The position numbers and the translations under genes are program-made. Below are positions 1 to 9,258 of a stretch of DNA of 64,000 bases, piece by piece (positions within the stretch are counted from its first letter, which is position 1; each line of letters starts with the position of its first letter). The notes under the pieces were generated by a model, which worked only from the letters and a program-made list of their open reading frames with translations, did not search any database and was not told where the DNA came from. Source of the stretch: Octadecabacter antarcticus 307 (GTDB taxonomy: Bacteria > Pseudomonadota > Alphaproteobacteria > Rhodobacterales > Rhodobacteraceae); the NCBI RefSeq assembly GCF_000155675.2, contig NC_020911.1:2532501-2596500 (forward strand), given 5' to 3'.

Positions 1-127
1 TCCGATCGGCTGGGCTGACCGCAAAGACAACGCCACTGGCGTGATGTTGGATGATGTGATCGCAGGCGTGATTGCCGCGGTCTGCGTCATCGGACTTGCG
101 GGGGTTTGGCACGGGATTGCAACATGA
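1..127 (+). CDS. pgpA: Phosphatidylglycerophosphatase A, C-terminal end (partial)
   Basis: Only the last 41 codons are in the window, read in the frame starting at base 2. The visible part contains PIGWADRK, then LDDVIAG and a hydrophobic stretch ending HGIAT, which matches the C-terminus of PgpA. PgpA is the membrane enzyme that dephosphorylates phosphatidylglycerophosphate to phosphatidylglycerol. The stop overlaps the start of the next gene (ATGA), so the two are translationally coupled. The pgpA-cinA order is common in Rhodobacteraceae. The assignment rests on a short fragment. Confidence 0.75.
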   Translation, partial: PIGWADRKDNATGVMLDDVIAGVIAAVCVIGLAGVWHGIAT

Positions 128-597
128 CATTGGCCGCGCAGGTTGTTGATGCCGCGATTGCCAAAGGCGTCACGATCACCACCGCCGAAAGCTGCACAGG
201 CGGTCTGGTGTCTGCTGCTCTCACGGATATTGCAGGCAGTTCTGCGGTGTTTGAGCGTGGCTTTGTCACCTATTCCAACGCGGCGAAGGTCGCTATGGTG
301 CGGGTTAATCCCGCCACCCTGGACGCATTCGGTGCCGTCAGCGAACAGGTTGCCGAACAGATGGCACGCGGTGCACGACAGTCGGCATCAGCAGATATTG
401 CGGTGTCTATCACAGGAATTGCCGGCCCCGGTGGATCTGATCACAAACCCGAAGGTCGGGTTTGTTTCGGGCTCGACGTTGGCGGTGATGTGCAGACAGT
501 CACGCACGAATTCGGCGCCTTGGGGCGTGCACAGGTTCGCATCCGCAGTGTTCAAACCGCACTGACGTTGCTGCAAGGCGCGCTGGAATCACTTTAG
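124..597 (+). CDS. CinA C-terminal family protein, nicotinamide-nucleotide amidohydrolase (PncC type)
   Basis: This 157-residue protein consists of the stand-alone CinA C-terminal domain. Family members deamidate nicotinamide mononucleotide to nicotinate mononucleotide in pyridine nucleotide salvage. Diagnostic motifs are TTAESCTGG near residue 20, FVTYSNAAK near residue 49 and SITGIAGPGG near residue 100. ATG at 124 is chosen because it overlaps the pgpA stop; a start at 106 would add six residues inside pgpA. The N-terminal molybdopterin-like domain of full-length CinA is absent, as is usual for the short form. Confidence 0.85.
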   Translation: MTLAAQVVDAAIAKGVTITTAESCTGGLVSAALTDIAGSSAVFERGFVTYSNAAKVAMVRVNPATLDAFGAVSEQVAEQMARGARQSASADIAVSITGIAGPGGSDHKPEGRVCFGLDVGGDVQTVTHEFGALGRAQVRIRSVQTALTLLQGALESL

Positions 598-751
598 CGA
601 CATTTTTGGGCGTGATGCCAAATAACTGCCCTAATATTCACCAATTACATAATGCCTGCAAATTATGCAGCCTTAGGGATGAACGCCTCTTTAAGTGGCG
701 GTGTATTTACGTTTTGGGACCAGCCAGACCCAGACATGAAGGAATAGTAAA

Positions 752-1933
752 ATGAACGGAGCGGACACCGCTTGGATTATCGTCGCAACCGCGCTTGTGT
801 TGTTTATGACCCTGCCCGGATTGGCGTTGTTTTACGGCGGTTTGGTGCGGGCACGAAATGTGCTCAGCGTCTTTATGCAATGTTTCGGGATCGCCTGCTT
901 GATGTCGGTCCTGTGGCTTGCATTTGGGTATTCCATCGCATTTGGCGATGGCAATGCCTACTGGGGTGGCTTGGATAAGGCATTCCTGATCGGCATCACC
1001 GAAGACACGATGGCGGGTAACATTCCAGAAGTGTTGTTCTTTGCGTTCCAAATGACGTTTGCGATCATTACTCCTGCGCTGATTGTAGGTGCTTATGTCG
1101 AACGGATCGGGTTTGGGTTTGTTATGACATTCTCGGGGCTGTGGATGTTGCTGTGTTACGCGCCTGTGGCCCATTGGGTTTGGGGTGGCGGTCTGCTTGC
1201 GGGTGAAGACTGGTCGCTATTTGAAAATGGCGTGAATGATTTCGCAGGTGGTATTGTGGTGCACCAAACCGCAGGTCTGGCAGCGCTGATTGTGGCTTTC
1301 TTTCTTGGGCCACGGCGCGATAAATCCAAACCACCGCATAATCCCGGAATGGTGATGATCGGTGCCGCGATGCTGTGGGTCGGTTGGTTCGGCTTTAATG
1401 GCGGGTCCGAACTGGCAGCCAACGGATCAGCAGCGATGGCAATCACAGTGACGCATTTTTCCGCTGCGGCCGCGTCACTGACGTGGGCCTTGTGGGAACG
1501 CGTCCGCTTTGGCAAATCGTCGCTGGTCGGATTGGTAACCGGCACGATCGCGGGCCTTGCGTCAATTACGCCTGCGTCCGGTTCTGTCGGCCCGATCGAG
1601 GCACTTCTGATCGGCGCAGTTGCGGGCATCATGTGCCAAGAGCTATGCCATGTCGTCAAACGAACCCTGAACATCGACGATACATTGGATGTCTTTGCGG
1701 TGCACGGGGTGGGCGGTATGTTTGGTATCGTCATGCTGGCGGTGTTTGGTCATGCGGGCTGGACAGAACAGCTGGGGGGCCTTGCGGTTGTCGGTGTCTG
1801 GACGGTTGTTGTGACCTCGGTTATCGTGCTCGTCGTCAAGGCGATCTTCCCGATCCGCGTGGGCGAAGAAGATGAACACACCGGCCTCGACCTGTCATCA
1901 CACGGCGAACGCGCCTATGATATGTCGAGCTAA
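752..1933 (+). CDS. amtB: Ammonium transporter, Amt family
   Basis: A 393-residue polytopic inner-membrane protein with about eleven hydrophobic segments. It conducts ammonium/ammonia into the cell. The family signature is visible: FYGGLVRARNVLS near residue 28, and the conserved twin histidines in VVHQTAG (about residue 170) and VHGVGGMFG (about residue 316). The N-terminus begins directly with the first membrane segment, with no obvious cleaved signal peptide. AAGGA lies upstream of the ATG. In most relatives a glnK (PII) gene sits directly upstream; here the 154-bp upstream gap contains none. A strong hairpin follows the stop. Confidence 0.93.
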   Translation: MNGADTAWIIVATALVLFMTLPGLALFYGGLVRARNVLSVFMQCFGIACLMSVLWLAFGYSIAFGDGNAYWGGLDKAFLIGITEDTMAGNIPEVLFFAFQMTFAIITPALIVGAYVERIGFGFVMTFSGLWMLLCYAPVAHWVWGGGLLAGEDWSLFENGVNDFAGGIVVHQTAGLAALIVAFFLGPRRDKSKPPHNPGMVMIGAAMLWVGWFGFNGGSELAANGSAAMAITVTHFSAAAASLTWALWERVRFGKSSLVGLVTGTIAGLASITPASGSVGPIEALLIGAVAGIMCQELCHVVKRTLNIDDTLDVFAVHGVGGMFGIVMLAVFGHAGWTEQLGGLAVVGVWTVVVTSVIVLVVKAIFPIRVGEEDEHTGLDLSSHGERAYDMSS

Positions 1934-1956
1934 ATTAGAACGAGTGTTGAAACAAA

Positions 1957-1976
1957 GCGGGCGCTTCGGCGCCCGT
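1957..1976. terminator. Rho-independent terminator after amtB
   Basis: The inverted repeat CGGGCGC-TTCG-GCGCCCG is followed by TTTCT. It lies between the amtB stop and the 3' end of the convergent prpD pseudogene, so it probably serves amtB and may act in both directions. Confidence 0.85.
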
Positions 1977-1978
1977 TT

Positions 1979-3306
1979 CTATGCCCCTGTGATCGCGCCA
2001 GTCAGTGTCTCCAAATCAGAGATACCAATAGCCTGCGCCACGCGCTCAGTGGGACCAGCACCAAGCAACGCATCCCCCTTTGCCATCAGGTTTTGGCGAC
2101 GATGCGCCAGCAGTTCTGATTGCGCAAGATCATAAGTTGCGTGCAGATCGCGCCCGTCTTTCAACCGGATCAACAACGATGTCGCCATTTCGCAACGCGG
2201 TCATCAGCCACCACATCTATGCGCGCGATCAAATCACGGCTTTGCGCATCAAGTGGGAAATACCCCTTAGGCTCTGTGCCGATCGTGCGCTCACCACGTA
2301 GGATCAGCGCCGCGAGGAAGCGGTAGCTGAACTTCCCTTCAAGCCATGTCGCAGGATCGGATTTGTTGCACACGCTCATCCAGCGCGGATGGGTGGTGAC
2401 GGCGATCCTCTCGATCTGATCCACATCCAGTTGGCACAAACTCTGAGGACCAAGCGACAAAAGCGCTTCAATCATTGCGTGGGTGCCGTGACAACAAGCG
2501 TGGTATTTATGGCTGACAGTGTCGAACAGCCAGTCTTCGCCCAGCCGATCAAATGCCGCAAGATTTCCTTCGCCCGCTTGGGTTACCAGCACGCCCAGCA
2601 TTACGTCGTGTGATCCATCCAGCCCAGCCCGCGCCAGTTGCGCCGCCTCGACGCCATGGCCTGCGGCCAACCCTGCATTCATCGGTTTCATCGCACTTCC
2701 AAACTGTGCCTTTTGACCTGTGGCCAGCCCTGCAACGATGCGCAAGGTCGGCGCAACGGGCGCATCCATCAGCATCGCTGACGCGACAGCAGCACAATAA
2801 GCGCCCGCCGTTGCCGTTTGATGCCAGCCCGCCTGATAGTGCGCGCGCCCCAACCACAATCCGATCCGCACAGCGGTTTCCGCCCCCACCCGCGCAGCAG
2901 TCAGAAAACTGCCGAAATCACGCCCTTCGGCCTGTGCCACCGCGAGCGCGGCGGGAAACACTACCGCGCTGACATGGCCAATATGTCCAAAGTGCGTGTC
3001 GTCAAAATCCAACGCGTGCGAAATCGTGCCGTTGACCAAAGCCGCCATGCGTGGCTGTGCAGTTTGGGTCGAAAAAAACACTGAACTGACACCCGATCCA
3101 GCGCCTGATTTAGTGGCGGTCGCATGGGTCAGCATGGCCGCCGCAATCGGATCATCAACAGCCCCCAAACCGCAAATCACCCAGTCTAGCAAACACAAGC
3201 GCATGACGTCGAGCGACGGTGCCGGAACGGGGGCACAGGAAAAGCGCGTAGCAAATTGTGACAGCGCGTCGATGGGATCAAAGTTGACAGGATCAGGAGT
3301 GTTCAT
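1979..3306 (-). pseudogene. MmgE/PrpD family protein, frameshifted
   Basis: Two reading frames together give about 448 residues, the usual length of MmgE/PrpD proteins (2-methylcitrate dehydratase and relatives). The first frame covers residues 1 to about 378, with the family stretch HALDFDDTHFGHIGH near residue 98 and KYHACCHGTHA in the middle. It ends prematurely at about 2170 in KWRHRC. The remaining 69 residues continue in the next frame (MATSLLIRLKDGR). A single-base loss around 2196-2203 (GCGAAATGG on the minus strand) explains this. ATG at 3306 follows a TTG codon at 3309. The gene is either a young pseudogene or carries a sequencing error. The 3' neighbour amtB is convergent. Confidence 0.85.
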
Positions 3307-3327
3307 CAAGCCACACTGCCCGATGGA

Positions 3328-3774
3328 TTACGTATCGTAAAGCGCGGCGGCGCGGCGTTCAAACGCGCGAACGATGGTCTGCATCGCCTGATTGAAAAAC
3401 ATGCCTGCCGCGCCTTGCAGGAGGCGATTGCGAAATTCGAAATCCACTTCGAAGTGCACATCACAGCCACCTTCTGCTTCGGTGAAACGCCACGTGCTTT
3501 CAAGATACTTGAACGGCCCATCAATATAAGCTGTCTCAATCTTGCGCGCCTCGGGCCACAGCAAAACCCGGCTGCCAAACTTTTCACGAAAAACTTTAAA
3601 GCTGACCACAAGATCAGCCATCATCACGGAATGATCACCCATGTCATCAACCGATTTTATCCGCGCGGCGGCTGTCCACGGTAAAAACTTGGGGTAATTG
3701 GCGACATCCGCGACCAAATCATACATTTGGTTGGCGCTATAGGGCAGGCGTTTGGTTTCAGAATGATCAGGCAT
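3328..3774 (-). CDS. COQ10/RatA-like coenzyme Q-binding START-domain protein
   Basis: A 148-residue SRPBCC (START-like) protein. Relatives of COQ10 bind ubiquinone and support respiratory electron transport; the same family is sometimes annotated RatA toxin. Visible hallmarks are [22 protein letters not shown] at the N-terminus (family YPxFLPW motif) and the [13 protein letters not shown] strand followed by the C-terminal helix. Alphaproteobacterial members often lie near lipA, which is the case here (about 1.6 kb away). The gene is 21 bp upstream of prpD on the same strand, so they may be cotranscribed. The respiratory role is inferred from the family. Confidence 0.85.
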   Translation of the reverse strand: MPDHSETKRLPYSANQMYDLVADVANYPKFLPWTAAARIKSVDDMGDHSVMMADLVVSFKVFREKFGSRVLLWPEARKIETAYIDGPFKYLESTWRFTEAEGGCDVHFEVDFEFRNRLLQGAAGMFFNQAMQTIVRAFERRAAALYDT

Positions 3775-3858
3775 AAGAGGCTTTCGGTCGTGACATTACC
3801 AAACCATGTCGTATGGTTTGCGCGAAATATCAAGCATTTGGCACAAGGTCCGGACCCA

Positions 3859-4419
3859 ATGACGCAAGTGACGACGCAAACACCAGCCCAACCCAACTAC
3901 GTTATTGACGAAATGATATCGGCAAAATCTATCGCGGCGCGGATCGAAGACCTCGCCAAAATTATCCAAACGGAATTCCAAGACACCAACAAACTGATCG
4001 TCGTTGGCCTATTGCGCGGATCGTTTGTGTTCATCGCCGATCTGGTGCGCGAATTGGACCTGCCGGTCGAGGTCGATTTTCTTGAAGCGTCCAGCTACGG
4101 CGACGGCATGGAATCCAGCCGTGAGGTACGCATCCTCAAAGATCTGCGCGGCCAGATTGAAGGGCGGGATGTGTTGGTTGTCGAAGACATCGTCGACACC
4201 GGCCACACGCTGCATCAAGTCATTGATATGCTCAACACACGCAAACCATCCAAGCTGAAATCGATTGCGCTGCTCGACAAACCGACACGGCGCGAGGTGG
4301 ACATGAAGGCGGATTGGACTGGGTTCGTAATTCCCGACGAATTCGTTGTCGGTTATGGTATCGATTACGCCCAACGCAATCGCAACCTGCCCTACATTGG
4401 CAAAGTGCGATTCACCTAG
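3859..4419 (+). CDS. hpt: Hypoxanthine phosphoribosyltransferase
   Basis: A 186-residue type I phosphoribosyltransferase that converts hypoxanthine (and guanine) plus PRPP to the nucleotide in purine salvage. The PRPP-binding loop [14 protein letters not shown] is at about residues 98-111. The flexible-loop region contains [10 protein letters not shown], and the C-terminal base-binding segment is [11 protein letters not shown] near residue 165. ATG 3859 is chosen because the protein then begins just before the conserved core; an upstream in-frame start at 3727 would overlap the divergent COQ10-like gene. No operon partner is visible. Confidence 0.92.
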   Translation: MTQVTTQTPAQPNYVIDEMISAKSIAARIEDLAKIIQTEFQDTNKLIVVGLLRGSFVFIADLVRELDLPVEVDFLEASSYGDGMESSREVRILKDLRGQIEGRDVLVVEDIVDTGHTLHQVIDMLNTRKPSKLKSIALLDKPTRREVDMKADWTGFVIPDEFVVGYGIDYAQRNRNLPYIGKVRFT

Positions 4420-4516
4420 GCGCACATGTCTTTGTGCCCATTTGCATAAAATTTGGGCGAAGACGTTCCAAATGCTATGCTGCGCTTGGGATCAAGTTGG
4501 TCGCATATGAGCTGTT

Positions 4517-4972
4517 GTGAAACCCCTTGGCCTATTGGCAGGGACCACCGCCTTGGCATTTGGCGCGACGGCTTTGGCTGAAAACTGCGCTGGGGTCGAT
4601 CCAGCCGTGAAAGCCCGCCAAACGCATATGCCATTTTATGACCATAAGGTTGCCATTTAGGGCGGTGTGGAGCAGGGAAATGTCGAATATGACGCATGCT
4701 TAGCGTAGATCGCAGCTAGCAACCTCTCCGTATTTGCCGCACTTGATGCGACAATGTGTTGGCCCGAAGGCACGGCATAAGACACCAAAGCCCAGCCCGC
4801 GGTTTGGGAAAGCATGGACGATTTTATGGCCAAAAAACAGGATATGATCACCGCATCAGCCACTATGGCTGAGGTCGCGGGCGAAGATTTGGCGGCAGTT
4901 CGGGGCGCAATCAGACATCTTGGAGGGGCTTGTTCCGCATGTCAAGGTAAATATTGCCAACGCGATAATTGA
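4517..4972 (+). pseudogene. Cytochrome c-556-like gene killed by nonsense mutations
   Basis: A single frame from a GTG (4517) reads as a periplasmic cytochrome c'/c-556 type protein. It has a signal peptide (LLAGTTALAFGATALAE), the DPAVKARQTHM helix and WESMDDFMAKKQDM. The frame contains three in-frame stop codons: TAG after residues KVAI, TAG within the ACLA segment, and TAA after PEGTA. The C-terminal heme motif reads CSACQ rather than CxxCH, so the axial histidine is gone. There are no frameshifts, so the decay is by point mutation. The gene is clearly non-functional. It is followed by a second dead cytochrome. Confidence 0.8.
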
Positions 4973-5001
4973 TTCGGAAACGCTGGTGACTTGGCGCAGG
5001 G

Positions 5002-5280
5002 ATGGTGGGCATTGCGGTCGCGTATGGTATCACCGCCCCGCAACGCGTTTCGTATTCACGTCTTTATGACAGTCCAGACAGCCTTCGGTCAATTTCTGGC
5101 GATGCTGATTTTGGAGCAGCGGTGTTTGCCGCCGCTGGATGCGCCTCTTGTCATAGTGCGGAAGGCACGGATGCGCTGGCAGGTGGGATATCATTCGTAA
5201 GTGATATTGGCACCTTCTATGCGGCAAACATTTCAACAGACATTATTGAGGGAATTGGAGGCCGGAGCGAGGCAGATTCC
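5002..5280 (+). pseudogene. Truncated c-type cytochrome (diheme-like) remnant
   Basis: The frame from 5002 shows a membrane-anchor-like start (MVGIAVAYG), then GAAVFAAAGCASCHSA with an intact CxxCH heme motif, and GTFYAANIST followed by GIGG. This spacing is typical of the cytochrome c subunits of membrane dehydrogenases and of sulfite or alcohol oxidising complexes. Family similarity ends at about 5280, where the frame runs into unrelated sequence and then the 3' end of lipA. The second half of the protein is missing. No partner dehydrogenase is present. Confidence 0.65.
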
Positions 5281-5345
5281 TATGACCATTCGGTACCTTG
5301 TGCCTTGCCCTGCGCAAAACGTCAAAACCAGCGCCATAAACCGTG

Positions 5346-6302
5346 TCACGCGCCCAATTTCTCGATCCGTGCCGCGCGCAGCTTCGCAAAATCATCCCCC
5401 GCATGGTAGCTTGATCGTGTCAGTGGCGAGGCGGACACCATCAAGAAACCCTTATTATAGGCAGTCTTTTCGTATCCTGCGAATTCGTCAGGCGTCACAA
5501 AACGATCCACCTTGTGGTGCTTTGGCGTGGGTTGCAGATACTGGCCAATCGTCAGGAAATCGATATCCGCCGCGCGCATGTCTTCCATGACCTGCGTCAC
5601 GGATTGTTTGTCTTCGCCCAAACCAACCATGATACCGGATTTGGTGAACATGCTCGGGTCGAGTTCCTTGACGCGCTGCAAAAGACGCAGGGAATGGAAA
5701 TATCGCGCGCCGGGGCGCACTTCGGGGTACAGGCCCGGCACGGTTTCAAGATTGTGATTGAACACATCTGGGCGCGCCTCAACGACGACTTCCAGAACTT
5801 TTGGGTCGCAGCGAATAAAGTCCGGCGTCAAAATTTCAATTGTGGTGTTCGGTGCCTGCTTGCGGATCGCACGAATTGTTTGGGCAAAGTGTTCAGCACC
5901 GCCGTCCAGAACATCATCGCGATCCACGGATGTAATAACCACGTGGTTCAGGCCAAGCTTTTTAACAGCATCCGCCACGCGCCCCGGTTCAAACACGTCC
6001 AGATCCTCAGGCGGCTTGCCGGTTGCGATGTTGCAGAATGTGCAAGCCCGCGTGCAGACTTCACCCATGATCATCATCGTCGCGTGGCCTTGGGACCAAC
6101 ATTCGCCAACATTCGGGCACCCTGCTTCTTCGCACACGGTGGTCAGTTTATGTTCGCGAATGATGTCGCGCGTTACTTTGTAGCCTTCGCTGGTGGGCGC
6201 TTTGACCCGAATCCAGTCGGGCTTTTTGGGCTGCGGGCTGTCTGCTCGGCGCTGCTTTTCGGGATGGCGTTGGGCCGGTATTTTTAGATCACGCGGTGAC
6301 AT
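5346..6302 (-). CDS. lipA: Lipoyl synthase (radical SAM)
   Basis: A 318-residue enzyme that inserts two sulfurs into octanoyl groups on the lipoyl domains of 2-oxoacid dehydrogenases and GcvH. Both iron-sulfur clusters can be placed. The auxiliary cluster motif is [12 protein letters not shown] (about residues 57-68) and the radical SAM motif is CTRACTFC (about residues 83-90). The C-terminal [10 protein letters not shown] contains the conserved RSSYHA. The start ATG at 6302 is preceded by GAGGAG. The length is normal and the protein intact. lipB is not in the window. Confidence 0.96.
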   Translation of the reverse strand: MSPRDLKIPAQRHPEKQRRADSPQPKKPDWIRVKAPTSEGYKVTRDIIREHKLTTVCEEAGCPNVGECWSQGHATMMIMGEVCTRACTFCNIATGKPPEDLDVFEPGRVADAVKKLGLNHVVITSVDRDDVLDGGAEHFAQTIRAIRKQAPNTTIEILTPDFIRCDPKVLEVVVEARPDVFNHNLETVPGLYPEVRPGARYFHSLRLLQRVKELDPSMFTKSGIMVGLGEDKQSVTQVMEDMRAADIDFLTIGQYLQPTPKHHKVDRFVTPDEFAGYEKTAYNKGFLMVSASPLTRSSYHAGDDFAKLRAARIEKLGA

Positions 6303-6447
6303 CGGCTTCTCCTCTTGCCCAACACTTAGGCATGCGAAACCCTTACGTAAAGATGCGCGATTTGTCCAAGGGTCTCAAGGGCGCGGGTTGCGGGATTGCG
6401 CAAAGTGCATGGCTGACAGATATAGCCGATCCGTTCAGTCAATACAT

Positions 6448-7491
6448 TCACCCAATACGGGGCCCAAGTTCGCCAGTGTCTTCGTAATGCAACACCAGCC
6501 GTTGAAGCGCGATGCGCAGCACCACTTTGCCAGACCGCGCGGCCCAACCCATGTGCTTTTCGGTGATTTCCAGCCCCTCTAGCAGGCAACAGCACCGCAA
6601 CGCCACTTCAGACAGGCCCGGCCCCAGAAACGCAAGCGCTGCGCGAACCTGTGACCCTGCGCCTTTGCCGATGATGTCGATCGACTGATAGGTTTCAATC
6701 GCATTGAGCACATCTTGCAAGTCGGATGCCGCTTTGTCGCCGCGCACCTGACCCACGTGCGCCAATTCGTAATCTTCGCGCAACCGTTCCGCAGCACGAA
6801 CCATGGTGCGGTTCAAAAACGGATTTCCATCACGGTCCTTGCGCCGTGACAGCGCCACAACGGGGCTTTCTTGTGACGGCATCCGCGCCATAATCGGTTT
6901 GTCGTCCGGACCACCCATCCATGTGCCAACGCCACTGGCAGCCCCTTGAAACGCTGTCGGCCCTTCGGCCATGACGCGGGCGCGGTTCTCGGTTTGGGCC
7001 ATCAATTCGCGCAGCGCGACACGCCCCGTAGGAGTGATACGGTATCGCAACACGCGCCCGACAGTCTGACCGCCAGCAATCCAACCGCGCAATGCCAGCA
7101 TCATCGCAGTAACGGCGGGCAGTTTGCTGCCGCGATCCGCCTCTCCCTTAGCGCAGTTTTGCAGAATGACGCCTTGTTCCATGCCCATCGCTATGGCCAG
7201 CATGGTGTCGGGCATCGCAAGACGACGCAGGGCCTGCATCATTTCCAAACCGCTCGGGCTGGGCGTCGCGTCATTTTCCTCCGCCAGCGCCTTGATTGCA
7301 CGGTCTACAAGCGGGTCATCGCGCCGTGTTTCGACCTTGCGGATCTGGCGCATGATCGTAGAGGCATGGCACGATTGCGACCGTGCCAAGACCCGAATGG
7401 GTTGCCCCATTTCCGTGTGAAAAACGTAGTTGCGCACGTCCACAGGCACCCAAGCTGGCACCGCACGGTTGGCGCGGTTTGCGTCCGTCAT
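6448..7491 (-). CDS. DUF6456 domain-containing protein (putative DNA-binding)
   Basis: A 347-residue protein of a family restricted largely to Rhodobacteraceae. The middle part has a helix-turn-helix-like stretch and the C-terminal half (about residues 190-345) is the DUF6456 region, with ERLREDYELAHVGQ and DIIGKGAGSQVRAALAFLGPGLSEVALRCCC. Family members are thought to be regulators because of the HTH, but no function is established to my knowledge. ATG 7491 is preferred over the longer frame start (7545) because GAGGA precedes it at good spacing. IS1595 copy 1 separates it from the divergent DUF6477 gene, with which it is normally neighbouring. Confidence 0.75.
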   Translation of the reverse strand: MTDANRANRAVPAWVPVDVRNYVFHTEMGQPIRVLARSQSCHASTIMRQIRKVETRRDDPLVDRAIKALAEENDATPSPSGLEMMQALRRLAMPDTMLAIAMGMEQGVILQNCAKGEADRGSKLPAVTAMMLALRGWIAGGQTVGRVLRYRITPTGRVALRELMAQTENRARVMAEGPTAFQGAASGVGTWMGGPDDKPIMARMPSQESPVVALSRRKDRDGNPFLNRTMVRAAERLREDYELAHVGQVRGDKAASDLQDVLNAIETYQSIDIIGKGAGSQVRAALAFLGPGLSEVALRCCCLLEGLEITEKHMGWAARSGKVVLRIALQRLVLHYEDTGELGPRIG

Positions 7492-7618
7492 CCTAGTCCT
7501 CATTTCCCAAATTTTGACCCAGCAAGTCTGAAAATTATGATGCAATCTGTACGTGTAGTTGTTTCCGATTGGTTAACTTTACCCACAGTTTCCCATGATT
7601 GTTTCTAAATGGTAACCA

Positions 7619-8786
7619 AAGGCTTATCCCCTTTGCTCCGGCGGCACCTGATGTAGTGTGAAGCGGCTTGCCAATCTACAATGTTCTTGTATTGTTCTAC
7701 CCATGCCAGCCAGATGGAAAAACGACAAACCCATGTCCCGCCCGGCGTTCGACGCCAGGTTTTCTGATGAGGAAGCGTGTTCGCATTATCTGGCGGAACA
7801 TCGTTGGCCTGAGGGCTTTGTGTGTCCTTCCTGTGGCACCTGCAAGGGCTGGCCGTTAAAGCGAAATCGCGCGACTTGGGAATGTGCCGGTTGCGCACGG
7901 CAGACATCCGTGACGGCTGGCACGGTGATGCACAGCAGCCATTTGCCGTTGCGAATTTGGTTTCTTGCCGCGCACATCATCACCAGCCATTCCAACGGCA
8001 TGTCAGCGCTGCAACTTCAGGCGCAACTTGGCCTTGGCAGCTACAAGACGGCGTGGCTCCTCTTGCAAAAGCTGCGGCGGTCGATGGTCAACCCTGACCG
8101 CAACCCCCTGAAAGACCTTGTCGAGATCGATGAAACAGAGATTCCGTTCCGGTCCCGGCATGATCCCGAGGACCGGCCAAAGGGTGGGCGGAGCCCGGTC
8201 GGAAAGATGTTTGTCGTCTGCGCCGTCGAGTTATCAAGAGACGGACATCCGCGCCGTATCAGGATGAAACACATTCCCGACGGCGCATCAAAGACGCTAC
8301 ACGGGTTCATTGGTCAGGCTGTAGAGCCTGGCGCTCACGTCATCACGGATGGCTGGCTAGGTTACGAAAATCCCCCTGCAAACACGCATGAGGCGAAGGT
8401 CGTCAGCGGCAAGAAGGCACATGACATACTCCACTGGGTCCACCGCGTGTTCTCCAACCTAAAAACGTGGGCAAAAGGCGTCTTCCACGGCCTCAGAAAA
8501 TGCCATCTGCAACGCTATCTCGACGAATTTGTGTTCCGCTGGAACCGACGGCGACACATGCGAAGCGCCTTCGACACGCTGCTGGGGATCGGTGTTGGTA
8601 TTGGCCCAGCGACATATCGTGATTTTGTTGAACAGCGCGCCTGAAGGCCCTTGTTCACGGCAAAAGCCACGCCCCATAAACCCACCAGATGTTACAAACT
8701 GATCCGATCCGCCTCTCAAGCCACAAGGGCGAGGTTCTGCGCCGCGTCAACATGTGGGGCAACCGGACTAAAAGGGATAAGCCTTT
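7619..8786 (+). mobile_element. IS1595-family insertion sequence, copy 1
   Basis: A 1.17-kb element bounded by inverted repeats (AAGGCTTATCCC on the left, GGGATAAGCCTTT on the right; the repeats continue imperfectly through CTCCGG/CCGGAC). The direct repeat GGTAACCA flanks it on both sides (7611-7618 and 8787-8794), consistent with the 8-bp target duplication of IS1595 elements. It sits between divergent genes and breaks nothing. A second copy with an identical protein is at 48198-49365 in opposite orientation. Confidence 0.9.
7703..8644 (+). CDS. IS1595-family transposase
   Basis: An intact transposase with the ISL2-type layout. An N-terminal zinc ribbon (CPSCGTCKGW followed by CAGC, about residues 32-65) is followed by the DDE-type catalytic domain. 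The first catalytic aspartate is in EIDETE and the second in HVITDGWLGY; the C-terminal DEFVFRWNRRR is also conserved. The frame can extend to a GTG at 7658, and ATG 7733 (MSRPAFDARF) is an alternative start; none has a clear ribosome binding site. The translation is identical to that of copy 2. Confidence 0.9.
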   Translation: MPARWKNDKPMSRPAFDARFSDEEACSHYLAEHRWPEGFVCPSCGTCKGWPLKRNRATWECAGCARQTSVTAGTVMHSSHLPLRIWFLAAHIITSHSNGMSALQLQAQLGLGSYKTAWLLLQKLRRSMVNPDRNPLKDLVEIDETEIPFRSRHDPEDRPKGGRSPVGKMFVVCAVELSRDGHPRRIRMKHIPDGASKTLHGFIGQAVEPGAHVITDGWLGYENPPANTHEAKVVSGKKAHDILHWVHRVFSNLKTWAKGVFHGLRKCHLQRYLDEFVFRWNRRRHMRSAFDTLLGIGVGIGPATYRDFVEQRA

Positions 8787-8886
8787 GGTAACCAATTGTA
8801 AACGCACCGAACGCTCAAAGTTATCCACACGCAACACCCTTATAGGTTGTGTCATTTTAAAGGCAGCACAACGAGGGAGACTCACT

Positions 8887-9210
8887 TTGGAAGACGTTTT
8901 AACAATGATTTCGCGGCTCAAACGCCCAACGCTCTTGGTCCGCACTGCACGCCACGGAGTTCAAGACTATAACCGCGTGGTGCACCTGCGCCGGCTGCTC
9001 AAAACTGAGGTACTGCCAGGGCCCGGTCAGGCGATCGTCAGGTTGATGGAGCTTGAGGCCGTTTCTGATCAGCTTCGGGCAGCCAAACGCTCGGAATATT
9101 CCGTGGCACGGCACGTAGAAATGATCGTGGCCATGATGTGTGAGGCGCGCATCCTTAAGGCGTCAAACGCATCAAAGGCTTCCCGTGAACCGGTCCAATT
9201 GCCGATCTAG
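8887..9210 (+). CDS. DUF6477 family protein
   Basis: A 107-residue basic protein of a Rhodobacteraceae-specific family, recognised by MISRLKRPTLLVRTARHGVQDYNR at the N-terminus and the arginine-rich end. The start is uncertain. TTG 8887 follows GAGGGAGA at good spacing, while ATG 8905 would remove six residues. The function is unknown. Family members sit next to DUF6456 genes in relatives, and the IS1595 insertion just upstream may have replaced or moved the native promoter. Confidence 0.7.
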   Translation: MEDVLTMISRLKRPTLLVRTARHGVQDYNRVVHLRRLLKTEVLPGPGQAIVRLMELEAVSDQLRAAKRSEYSVARHVEMIVAMMCEARILKASNASKASREPVQLPI

Positions 9211-9217
9211 CCAAGCT

Positions 9218-9250
9218 AGTGCCGCAGGCCTGTTCTGGTCCTGCGGCACT
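9218..9250. terminator. Bidirectional terminator between DUF6477 and mttB-like gene
   Basis: Stem AGTGCCGCAGG / CCTGCGGCACT with an 11-nt loop, then GTTGCGTTTT. It lies between two convergent 3' ends. Confidence 0.85.
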
Positions 9251-9258
9251 GTTGCGTT

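Noticed and set aside
5514..6287. Long open frame opposite lipA
   Set aside because: It is the antisense shadow of lipA, whose motifs and length are complete on the minus strand.
7619..8786. Inversion of the 40 kb between the two oppositely oriented IS1595 copies
   Set aside because: Copy 1 still has matching direct repeats on both sides, which recombination with copy 2 would have separated.
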